From: Oscillospiraceae bacterium
GTDB taxonomy: Bacteria; Bacillota; Clostridia; Oscillospirales; Oscillospiraceae
NCBI GenBank assembly: GCA_902775105.1
Contig: CACYLC010000028.1
Location: forward strand, 1-32,084
Length of the DNA stretch: 32,084 bases
Reading direction: 5' to 3'
Below, one piece after another: positions 15,863 to 23,092 of this stretch. A model generated the notes under the pieces. It worked only from the letters and a program-made list of their open reading frames with translations. It ran no database searches and was not told where the DNA came from. Each line of letters opens with the position of its first letter. Position 1 is the first letter of the stretch. A program made the translations under genes and the position numbers.

Positions 15863-16351
15863 TTACATGGCGTTCATCAGCATGAGGATGGAGCCCAGCA
15901 GAGACAGAATGGCGTAGAACTCGACGACGACGCAGAGGATGATACCCTTGGACCAATCGTCCGGCTTCTTCGCCACGATGTTGATGGCGGAGGCAGCCAC
16001 ACGGCCCTGATAGATGGCGGAGAGGAAGCCGCCCAGCGTCATGGGAAGGCAGGCGACAAAGATGGTCATGCCCTGAGCCAGCGTGACCTCGCCGATGCCG
16101 CCGGAGAAGGCGCCCAGTTGGAGCAGAGCAAAGAACCAGATGACCAGACCGTACAGGCCCTGGGTACCGGGCAGCACCTGCAGGATCATGCACTTGGAAA
16201 GGTGCTCCGGAGCCACAGCCAGCACGCCGGTAGCGGCCTCACCCACGATGCCGGTACCGCGGGCGGAACCCACGCAGCAGAGACCGACAGCCAGACCGGC
16301 GCCAAGGAAAGCGAGGGCGACGCCGCCAAAGAGATTGAAAAATTCAGCCAT
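15863..16351 (-). CDS. ntpK: V-type ATP synthase subunit K (proteolipid, c ring)
   Basis: A 162-residue duplicated proteolipid with four transmembrane helices (two hairpins) that forms the rotating membrane ring. The second hairpin carries the ion-binding glutamate E144 (VVEFYAIL), and the first hairpin has none, as in E. hirae NtpK. L60, T63, Q64 (in LPGTQGLYG) and Q115 (in YQGRVAAS) match the residues that coordinate Na+ in that enzyme (L61, T64, Q65, Q110 with E139). The prediction is therefore a Na+-translocating ring. The start at 16351 has an AAGGAGG site. It begins five bases after subunit I and is followed by the hairpin at 15805-15859. Confidence 0.96.
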   Translation of the reverse strand: MAEFFNLFGGVALAFLGAGLAVGLCCVGSARGTGIVGEAATGVLAVAPEHLSKCMILQVLPGTQGLYGLVIWFFALLQLGAFSGGIGEVTLAQGMTIFVACLPMTLGGFLSAIYQGRVAASAINIVAKKPDDWSKGIILCVVVEFYAILSLLGSILMLMNAM

Positions 16352-16356
16352 GATAA

Positions 16357-18312
16357 TTAGTCCTCCTTAATAATGTCTACATAGTTGGTGTTGATGGAGA
16401 GGGGGCGGAAAGCCTTTCCGCCGTCCACATAGAATCGTCCGAAGAATTCCAGGCACTGGAGCCGCAGGTCGTGGACGTAGCAGCCCAGAATGTTCAGTGC
16501 GAAGTTGAGCAGGTTGCCGAACATGGAGATGACGATAAAGATCACCACGTTGCCCGGCACGGCGCCCAAAGTGTTAAATACGCTTGCGATAATGGAGCCG
16601 GAGAGCATCAGCGCCATCAGACGGGAGTAGGACAGCACGTCGCTGAAGATTCCGGTGACCCCGTTGTAGATCGCACCGAAGAGTCCGCCCAGCGCGCCGA
16701 AGATGTTGCCCTTGCTGTTACGGAACTGCCCTGCAGCCAGCAGGACAAAACCGATGATGAGAACCACCAGTCCCACCGTCTGGCCTGCCAGAATCAGGCA
16801 GACGACGCTGATCAGGATGATCCACCAGGCCACCTCGTCAAGGAGGCCGGAGAGCGGATCGCCGTCCCTGCACTTTTTGTACACGCTGACGGCCATGCCG
16901 GTGATCGTCTGGATAAAGCCCAGCACCAGCGAGCCGATCAGAATGGTAATGGTATCATTCAGCGGCGTAAAGAGGGCCGGCAGCTCGGTGAAGGCGGTGT
17001 TGGGGTTGATGAGCTTTGCGATCTGAGGCAGGAAGTCTCCGAAGAAACCGCCGGTCAGAGCGCCGAAAATAAATGTACTGACGCCGCAGAGACCCAGCAG
17101 GCCGCCCAGATTGCCCATGGTGCCCTTGGCCTTTTTCACTCTGGTAATGAGGAACCAGCCGATGAGCATCAACAGGCCATAGCCCATATCCGCCATCATA
17201 ATGCCGTAAAACAGCACAAAAAACGGTGCCATCAGCGGGTTGGGGTCCAGAGATCCGTAAGCCGGAAGGGAGTACATCTCCGTGACCATGTTTAACGGCT
17301 GCACCAGTTTGCTGTTTTTCAGCTTTACCGGCACTTCGGGATATTCCGCCTCGGTGGGGATTTGGGACTCCCATGCGCAGGCGTGGCGGCTCAGCACCTC
17401 AAGCAGCGCCTCCTCGTCCGGGGCGCTGTACCAGCCCTCTAAGAGGAAGGTCTGGTCGGTGCACATGAGCCGCTCCCGATCCGCTTCCTTCTGCGCATCC
17501 TGTGTCAGCCGGTCAATGGTCAGCTTGATTTCGGAGCGCTCATCGCCCAATGCGGTGATGGCCGCCTCCGCCGCCGCGCGGCGCTGCCCGGCGTCTGCGA
17601 TCTGGACGTCTACGCTGCGGAGGTTTTCCGCCGCCGTGCCGGTGACGCCCTTAAACCGTACCTGAGAGAAGGAGCGGGACTTGAGCACATCCAGCGCCGC
17701 CGAGAAGTCCGCCTTGTGGCACAGCAGCATCACATACTGCTGACCCTTTTCCGCACTGACGACGATCATCTGGCTGAGAGGTGCCTTTTCCTGCAGCTCC
17801 AGATGGATGGGATCCAGCGGCGCGGAGGAGGGAATGACGCCGAGAACGATCTCGGTCTGGCTCGTACCCTCCGTCTCCAGCGGGAGATCCAGCTCCTTCC
17901 ATGGCAGGTAGCCTGCCCGCAGCGCCTGAAGCCGGTTTTCGTCCGAGACAGCTGCGCTGATTTCCGTCAGACGGCAGTTGATCTCTCCGGCCGTTTTCAG
18001 CGCCCGGTCTGCGGTTTGCCGGTTGAACAGCTCGTCTACGGTGACAACCGGGCGGGGCGTCAGCATTCCCTCTTTGACGGGGGCATACTTGTTCAGTGCA
18101 TCCAGTGCAGTGCGCAACGAAGCCAACTGTGCCGACACCTCGTCCAAGGAACTGCTCTTACGACGGAGCAGTCTGGCCCAGTCCGGTGCGTCCTCTGTGA
18201 TCTCAGGGGTAGAGATCTCTACGCAGCCCACCCGCTGCAGCTCGTCCAGCAGGGCGTCCTGCTCCTCTGAAACAGCAATCAGCCGGAGATGCTTCATTTG
18301 GACAATTGCCAT
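16357..18312 (-). CDS. ntpI: V-type ATP synthase subunit I
   Basis: A 651-residue subunit I (equivalent of eukaryotic subunit a), the stator that lets ions in and out of the proteolipid ring. The N-terminal half (1-360) is cytosolic and helical with coiled-coil segments. The C-terminal half has about seven to eight transmembrane helices, and the FFVLFYGIMMADMGYGLLMLI and GALTGGFFGD motifs (about 366-430) are typical. The last helices contain SYSRLMALMLSGSIIA, with the essential arginine of the ion channel. The ATG at 18312 shares one base with the previous stop. MKHLRL, five codons in, is an alternative start. Confidence 0.96.
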   Translation of the reverse strand: MAIVQMKHLRLIAVSEEQDALLDELQRVGCVEISTPEITEDAPDWARLLRRKSSSLDEVSAQLASLRTALDALNKYAPVKEGMLTPRPVVTVDELFNRQTADRALKTAGEINCRLTEISAAVSDENRLQALRAGYLPWKELDLPLETEGTSQTEIVLGVIPSSAPLDPIHLELQEKAPLSQMIVVSAEKGQQYVMLLCHKADFSAALDVLKSRSFSQVRFKGVTGTAAENLRSVDVQIADAGQRRAAAEAAITALGDERSEIKLTIDRLTQDAQKEADRERLMCTDQTFLLEGWYSAPDEEALLEVLSRHACAWESQIPTEAEYPEVPVKLKNSKLVQPLNMVTEMYSLPAYGSLDPNPLMAPFFVLFYGIMMADMGYGLLMLIGWFLITRVKKAKGTMGNLGGLLGLCGVSTFIFGALTGGFFGDFLPQIAKLINPNTAFTELPALFTPLNDTITILIGSLVLGFIQTITGMAVSVYKKCRDGDPLSGLLDEVAWWIILISVVCLILAGQTVGLVVLIIGFVLLAAGQFRNSKGNIFGALGGLFGAIYNGVTGIFSDVLSYSRLMALMLSGSIIASVFNTLGAVPGNVVIFIVISMFGNLLNFALNILGCYVHDLRLQCLEFFGRFYVDGGKAFRPLSINTNYVDIIKED

Positions 18313-18626
18313 CAGGCATCCACCACCTTTCTGACAATCAGTGACGCTGCTTCTTCCAGCCGTCCTTCCGCCTTGCTGCGAAGCCGGTCGGCATCCGCCA
18401 GCGCCCGGGTATGTATCTCGGCTGTGTCGTCGGCTGCGGCCGCTTCCGCCGCAGTCAGCAGCTTTGCGCTTTCCGCTTCCGCCCGCTTCCGGGCATCCGC
18501 CACCAGCTGCCGTCCGGCCTTCTCCGCTTCAGCGACCAAGCGCCGGGCATCCTGCTGAGCCTCGGCCTTTTGCAGCCTTCCCTGCTCTTCTGCCTCGGTC
18601 ACTTGCTTGACTGCTTCCAGAGACAT
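18312..18626 (-). CDS. ntpF: V-type ATP synthase subunit H/G (peripheral stalk)
   Basis: A 104-residue, almost purely helical and charged protein (MSLEAVKQVTEAEEQGRLQ...EAEKAGRQLVADARKRAEAES) that matches the small stalk subunit called NtpF, AtpH or subunit G, the partner of subunit E. Alanine, glutamate and arginine are strongly enriched and no globular domain is present. The start at 18626 was chosen because residues before it in the longer frame do not look like the family and a GGCGGTGAG-type site lies just upstream. As the first gene of the operon it is followed immediately by subunit I (one-base overlap). Confidence 0.88.
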   Translation of the reverse strand: MSLEAVKQVTEAEEQGRLQKAEAQQDARRLVAEAEKAGRQLVADARKRAEAESAKLLTAAEAAAADDTAEIHTRALADADRLRSKAEGRLEEAASLIVRKVVDA

Positions 18627-18686
18627 CGTCTCACCGCCTTTCTTTTTATAATTTCTTTCAAAAAATAGATTTTGCCAGATGTAGCC

Positions 18687-18714
18687 ATTATAGCACAAGC
18701 AGGTAAAAAAGCAA
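18687..18714 (-). promoter_or_regulatory. Promoter of the V-ATPase operon
   Basis: On the minus strand, TTGCTT (18714-18709) and a perfect TATAAT (18692-18687) are 16 bases apart, predicting a start near 18680 and a 54-base leader before the first ATG at 18626. No other good promoter is seen in the operon, so this one probably serves all nine genes. Confidence 0.7.
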
Positions 18715-18779
18715 CGGGAACTTTCTGATTCCTGTCATGGAATTCGCTCTGAAAAAATGGAGAAAATAAAAAGTCCCAC

Positions 18780-18808
18780 TTGATAATTCTCAAAAGTTAT
18801 AGTAAACT
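18780..18808 (+). promoter_or_regulatory. Promoter of the SRP RNA-dnaX unit
   Basis: TTGATA (18780-18785), 17 bases, then TAAACT (18803-18808), with a start predicted near 18815, just before the folded 5' domain of the RNA. A TATAGT at 18798-18803 has no matching -35 box. The 60-70 bases between this promoter and the divergent V-ATPase promoter hold nothing else I can name. Confidence 0.55.
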
Positions 18809-18814
18809 GTAAAG

Positions 18815-19012
18815 GCCTTGTAAAGGTCAAGACGGCTCACGGATAGCCGCACCTGTCAGGGAAGCGTTTTCTTCCCGGACCTTTGCTATGTTGTCTGAAG
18901 CGACATTCGGTGTTGACAGCCGGTCCTGCGCAATGTCAGCTCGTGAACCATGTCAGGCGGGGAACCGAGTTTGCCGCTTCAGAGAGCACAGCAAATGCGT
19001 GCGGTGTCCGTG
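18815..19012 (+). ncRNA. ffs: Signal recognition particle RNA (with Alu-like 5' domain)
   Basis: The SRP54-binding half is clear: TCCTGCGCAATG (from about 18924), TGAACC and GTCAGG (18952-18957), then a CGG/CCG stem around a GGAA tetraloop (18961-18964), as in Bacillus scRNA. Upstream, AAAGGTC (18822-18828) pairs with GACCTTT (18878-18884) around two hairpins (CGGCT/AGCCG and GGGAAG/CTTCCC), a three-way junction like an Alu domain, so the RNA is probably of the large type. A 9-base helix TCTGAAGCG/CGCTTCAGA joins the halves. A T-rich run (19015-19023) follows. Location directly before dnaX is the usual one in Firmicutes. The ends are approximate. The 3' side of the protein-binding loop is unusual (AGTTTG). 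Confidence 0.75.
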
Positions 19013-19039
19013 AATTTCTTTTTAGGAGGTGTGTCCCGG

Positions 19040-20722
19040 ATGTATCAGGCGCTCTATCGGAAATGGCGTCCCCAGAAATTTGAGGACGTGGTGGGTCAGT
19101 CCCACATTACCCAGACCCTGAAAACCCAGGTGGAGTCCGGACGCCTCTCCCACGCCTATCTGTTTACCGGTACCAGAGGCACGGGAAAGACCACCTGCGC
19201 CAAAATTCTGGCGAAAGCGGTCAACTGTCTAAACCCCAACCAGGGCGACCCCTGCAACGAATGCGCCGCCTGCCGGGGCATTGACGACGGCTCCATTTTG
19301 GACGTGGTCGAGCTGGACGCCGCCTCGAATAACGGCGTGGATCAGGTGCGTGCCCTTCGGGACGAGGCGGTCTACTCCCCCGCCGCCGTGCGCAAGCGGG
19401 TCTATATTGTGGACGAGGTGCACATGCTGTCCGTAGCCGCCTTTAACGCCCTTTTGAAAATTCTGGAAGAGCCGCCGGAGCATCTGATGTTCATTCTGGC
19501 GACTACGGAGCTGCACAAGGTACCTGCCACCATTCTCTCCCGCTGTCAGCGGTTTTCCTTCCAGCGCATCACGCCCCCGGACATTCAGGGCAGACTCTCT
19601 CAGGTGGCCGCAGCCGAGGGCATTGACCTCACCGAGGACGGCGCCGCCCTGCTGGCACGGCTGGCGGACGGAGCACTGCGGGACGGACTCTCTCTCCTCG
19701 ACCAATGCGCCGCCGCAGGCGGAAAAATTGACCGGGAGGCGGTACTGGACGCTTTGGGGCTTGCGGGCAATCTCCGCACCGCCCACCTGATGAACCACAT
19801 CCGCCGGGGCAATACCGCCGAGGCGCTGGAGGAGTTCTCCCAGCTCTACGCTGCAGGAAAGGGCATCCCCGGACTGCTGTCCGAGCTCTCCGGTCTGGTT
19901 CGGGATCTGCTCATTCGGAAAACCGCCCCCAGGGGCGGAGCGGGGCTGATGGGCGGCGGCTATGACGAGGAGACACTGAACACGCTGGGCAAAACCCTCA
20001 CCCCTCAGCGGCTGATCCAAATGCTGCGGCTGCTGCAGGACACGCAGGCCGCCCTTCGTACCAGCACCAGCCAGCGGACAGACGCCGAGCTGTGTCTCAT
20101 TCGGCTGTGCGATGAATCGCTGGACACCTCTCCCGAGGGGCTTTCCGCCCGGATTGCAAGACTGGAGGCGGCTCTGACCGGAGGTGCTCCTCTGCCCACT
20201 TTATCGGTATCTGCGCCGGAACCTCCGGTTCAGGCAGCCCCCGCTGCCCCACAAACGCTGGCTGACCCTCCCCCCTGGGACGACCCCGAACCCAGGGCGG
20301 CGGCGAAACCTCAGCCCAAGCCTCAGCCCGCCCCGGCAGCCCGGTCTCAGACGCCGATCTCTGCCGCTCCGGGCAGCGGGGATCTCTTTTGGAAGGGGCT
20401 GCTCCCCACCCTTAAGGGGCAGCTTAAGCCCTGGATCTATATGCCTTTGACAGACAGTGCCAACGTAAACGGCCGTCTGGAAAACGACACACTGGTGATC
20501 TATGCGGCAGATCTGTTCGCCTATAACACCATCAACAAGCCCGATCTCCTGCAGATCATCGGCCGGACGGCCTCCGTCAAGGCAGGCCGCCCCGTTCAGG
20601 CAGTGGCAAAGCGGGGAACGCCTCCCGCCGTCTCTGCCGGGGCAGCCGGCTCTGTCTCTCAGCCCGACCCTTTTGACCAGCTTCTGGAGACGGGACGGGC
20701 GCTGGGCGTCAAGATTGATTGA
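19040..20722 (+). CDS. dnaX: DNA polymerase III subunit gamma/tau
   Basis: A 560-residue clamp-loader ATPase that opens the beta sliding clamp and organises the replisome. The start MYQALYRKWRPQKFEDVVGQ is the family signature. Walker A is GTRGTGKT (44-51), the zinc-binding cysteines are C63, C72, C75 and C78, Walker B is YIVDEVH (122-128), and the sensor motif ILSRCQRF follows. After domain III (to about 370) comes a Pro/Ala-rich linker (about 395-455) and a C-terminal tau-like domain. The ATG at 19040 has an AGGAGGT site; an upstream in-frame ATG at 18950 lies inside the SRP RNA and was rejected. No slippery heptamer for a gamma frameshift was seen. Confidence 0.96.
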   Translation: MYQALYRKWRPQKFEDVVGQSHITQTLKTQVESGRLSHAYLFTGTRGTGKTTCAKILAKAVNCLNPNQGDPCNECAACRGIDDGSILDVVELDAASNNGVDQVRALRDEAVYSPAAVRKRVYIVDEVHMLSVAAFNALLKILEEPPEHLMFILATTELHKVPATILSRCQRFSFQRITPPDIQGRLSQVAAAEGIDLTEDGAALLARLADGALRDGLSLLDQCAAAGGKIDREAVLDALGLAGNLRTAHLMNHIRRGNTAEALEEFSQLYAAGKGIPGLLSELSGLVRDLLIRKTAPRGGAGLMGGGYDEETLNTLGKTLTPQRLIQMLRLLQDTQAALRTSTSQRTDAELCLIRLCDESLDTSPEGLSARIARLEAALTGGAPLPTLSVSAPEPPVQAAPAAPQTLADPPPWDDPEPRAAAKPQPKPQPAPAARSQTPISAAPGSGDLFWKGLLPTLKGQLKPWIYMPLTDSANVNGRLENDTLVIYAADLFAYNTINKPDLLQIIGRTASVKAGRPVQAVAKRGTPPAVSAGAAGSVSQPDPFDQLLETGRALGVKID

Positions 20723-20754
20723 ATCAGAATATGACACAAAGGAGCGAATCTCAA

Positions 20755-21117
20755 ATGGCAAAAGGATTTAACAGCCGCAACATGCGGGGCATGGGCGGTA
20801 TGGGCGGCATCAATATGAATGTGATCCGTCAGGCTCAGAAGATGCAGGCCGACATGGAGCAGATGCAGGCGAATCTGGAGCAAAAGACCTACTCCGGAAA
20901 GGCCGGCGGCGGCATGGTAGAGGCCATTGTCTCCGGTAAGAAGGAGCTGACCAAAATCAACATCAAACCGGACGCAGTGGATCCCGACGACGTGGGTATG
21001 CTGGAAGATCTGATCCTGCTGGCAGTCAACGAGGCGTTGCGGCTGGCCAACGAGGACGCTACCAACAGCATGAGCAAAATCACCGGCGGCTTGGATCTGG
21101 GCGGCTTCGGTCTGTAA
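20755..21117 (+). CDS. ybaB: YbaB/EbfC family nucleoid-associated protein
   Basis: A 120-residue DNA-binding protein of the YbaB/EbfC family, which forms dimers and coats the nucleoid. The family core VIRQAQKMQADMEQMQANLEQ (about 25-45) and the AGGGMVEAIVSGKKEL strand pair are visible, followed by DVGMLEDLILLAVNEAL. The N-terminus has a Gly-Met rich lead-in (RNMRGMGGMGG), longer than in E. coli. The ATG at 20755 was chosen because AAAGGAG lies ten bases upstream. It sits 32 bases after dnaX, the usual dnaX-ybaB order, but recR, the usual third gene, does not follow. Confidence 0.94.
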   Translation: MAKGFNSRNMRGMGGMGGINMNVIRQAQKMQADMEQMQANLEQKTYSGKAGGGMVEAIVSGKKELTKINIKPDAVDPDDVGMLEDLILLAVNEALRLANEDATNSMSKITGGLDLGGFGL

Positions 21118-21158
21118 ATTCCACACTTTGATAGAGGCGGCACCGCTTCTGTTCATTC

Positions 21159-21187
21159 GCTGCCGCACTTGTCTGCGGCAGCTTTTT
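21159..21187 (+). terminator. Rho-independent terminator after ybaB
   Basis: A perfect 8-base stem, GCTGCCGC/GCGGCAGC, with an 8-base loop, is followed at once by TTTTT. It ends the SRP RNA-dnaX-ybaB unit 42 bases after the ybaB stop. The lipoprotein ribosome site begins only six bases beyond the T-run, so the lipoprotein either depends on read-through or has a promoter I cannot see. Confidence 0.85.
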
Positions 21188-21207
21188 ATCTCAAGGAGGG
21201 TGTCAAA

Positions 21208-23076
21208 ATGAAGAGACTACTGCCTTTGCTGCTTGCCCTGCTGCTGGTGCTCTCCGGCTGCAGGGGTGCGGCAAACTCCACGCCGGACGAGGATCAACCG
21301 CCTTCCGCTGTGGAGCCGGATTCCCCGGATCAAACTCAGACACCGGCGCCCCCGGATCTGGAAACCGTCGCCATTGCCGGTGCAGCCGGACTCTATGATG
21401 TGAGTGCACTGCCCCAGCTCTCTGAGCTGCACATCTGCGCCATGGCACTGGAGGACGAGGAACATCTGATTCTGGTGGCGGGGCGCAGGTGCGAAGAGGT
21501 CTACCGGTTTTCTCTGGAGACGGGAGAGCTGAGTCTGATCTGCACGCTCCCCATTACAGAGACGGTAGACTGGCCCAGCGCTTCCATTGACTCTGTGGAT
21601 CCTCTGGTGGTCTGCGAGTATGATGATTACAAGTACTACTATATTGACGGCGAAGGCAATAGCCATGTCTTGCCCCAGTCCGATTACGACGGTTACTGGA
21701 ACGCCATCTTCACCCCGCAGGATTGCGTCTGGTACCAGTCCACCAGCGGCATCCTGTGGCGTCAGCCTCTGGACGGCGGCGAAGCGGAGGAAATCGCCCG
21801 TCTGCCTCAGGACTACTATTACATCTCTCTGGCCGGGGCGACAACAGACGGCACCGACGCGGTTTTTACCGCCACCGGAACCAAAAACGCCGACATTCTG
21901 CTCCTTCTCTCTCTGGAGACAGGGGAGATCACAGGCATGTACGAATCGCCCAAGGGTGACTACGGATATCCGACAGCAGACCCGCTGGTGAAGCAGGTCT
22001 CCATCTCTTGCGTGCAGGACGAGCAAACTCCGTCTCTCTTCCATGTGACCGCCAGGGACGCACAGGGCCACGTGGCTGCCGATTTTGATCTGACGCCGCC
22101 GGGCGACTCTGGGGACGAGGTGTGGCTGTCCGAATACGGCAGTTCCCAGTTCTGGGGCAAAACCCTTTTGACCCTCTGGAGCGGCGAAGAACAGCGCTTT
22201 CTCCTTTGGGACTACCGGGAGCTGACACCGGAGCCGGTGGAGCCGGTCACGCTGACGGAATACGTCCCCCCTGTCCCCGCCACGCCGGAGAGTCTCACCC
22301 AGCGGGCGGAGGCGCTGGAGGAGACCTACGGCATCCAGATCCACATAGGGCAGGATATGGACGCCCCCTATCCCGACTACACATTGTCCGCCTGCGAGGA
22401 CACCGAGGCCATTGACGATATGATGGACGTGATGGAGCAAGCCCTCTCCCTCTATCCGGAGGACTACTTTCAGCAGTTGGGCGGCGACAACATCCGGGGC
22501 TTCAGCTTCTACTTTTCCGGCCAGATGACCCCCATTGACCCCTCCGTCAGCATCAGCAACCCCGCCGGTCTGACCTGTCAGGTGGACGGCGTGGAGCTGA
22601 TCGCCTTTGACATTACCGGATATATCGCCGTGCAGGACGTGGTGCACGAGCTGACCCATGTGTTGGATCACTGGCTGTGGGAGGACGTTGTGCTGGACGA
22701 GGAGGTCTGGGGTTCCATGAATCCGGAGGACTTCGACTACTACTATGCCTACATTGACGGAAACGGAGACAGCTATGAGCTGACCGGTTCTGACGAATAT
22801 ACCGCCCGGGGCGACGCCTATTACGAGGGCGACATGGACAGCGTCTATTTTATTGACCCCTACTCCACCACCTATCCAACCGAGGATCGGGCACGGCTGA
22901 TGGAATATCTGCTGGCAGATGTGAACGCTGCCCCGCCCGACTACTTCGCCAGCGTCCATCTGCAGGAAAAGCTGGGCTATTACTTCCAATGCATCCGCAC
23001 GAAATTCGATACCACCAACTGGCCGGAGCAGACCTCCTGGGAGCTTCGTCTGGCCGAGGCCGCCGCAAAAGGGTAA
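21208..23076 (+). CDS. Lipoprotein with beta-propeller-like part and C-terminal HExxH metallopeptidase
   Basis: A 622-residue secreted lipoprotein. Residues 1-18 are a signal peptide ending in the lipobox LSGC, with C18 as the lipidated residue, followed by a Pro/Asp/Glu-rich linker. Residues about 45-345 show repeated strand-rich units (SLETGELSLI, YYYIDGEGN, WRQPLDGGE, SLETGEITGMY) like beta-propeller blades. Residues about 360-622 hold a zinc-peptidase motif H480-ELT-H484 (VVHELTHVLDH) and a downstream T-E559-DRARLM-E566 helix that could give the third ligand. The protein is acidic overall. The start at 21208 has AAGGAGGG seven bases upstream. The aminotransferase gene follows after 16 bases. 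Exact family and substrate are unknown to me. Confidence 0.8.
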   Translation: MKRLLPLLLALLLVLSGCRGAANSTPDEDQPPSAVEPDSPDQTQTPAPPDLETVAIAGAAGLYDVSALPQLSELHICAMALEDEEHLILVAGRRCEEVYRFSLETGELSLICTLPITETVDWPSASIDSVDPLVVCEYDDYKYYYIDGEGNSHVLPQSDYDGYWNAIFTPQDCVWYQSTSGILWRQPLDGGEAEEIARLPQDYYYISLAGATTDGTDAVFTATGTKNADILLLLSLETGEITGMYESPKGDYGYPTADPLVKQVSISCVQDEQTPSLFHVTARDAQGHVAADFDLTPPGDSGDEVWLSEYGSSQFWGKTLLTLWSGEEQRFLLWDYRELTPEPVEPVTLTEYVPPVPATPESLTQRAEALEETYGIQIHIGQDMDAPYPDYTLSACEDTEAIDDMMDVMEQALSLYPEDYFQQLGGDNIRGFSFYFSGQMTPIDPSVSISNPAGLTCQVDGVELIAFDITGYIAVQDVVHELTHVLDHWLWEDVVLDEEVWGSMNPEDFDYYYAYIDGNGDSYELTGSDEYTARGDAYYEGDMDSVYFIDPYSTTYPTEDRARLMEYLLADVNAAPPDYFASVHLQEKLGYYFQCIRTKFDTTNWPEQTSWELRLAEAAAKG

Positions 23077-23092
23077 TAAGAGGGGGAAAATC

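Noticed and set aside
18950-19039. A 30-codon N-terminal extension of dnaX
   Set aside because: It would translate SRP RNA sequence; the ATG at 19040 follows an AGGAGGT site and starts at the conserved MYQALYRKWRP.
19040-20722. Programmed frameshift in dnaX producing a short gamma form
   Set aside because: No A-run slippery heptamer with a following hairpin was seen near the end of domain III or the Pro-rich linker.
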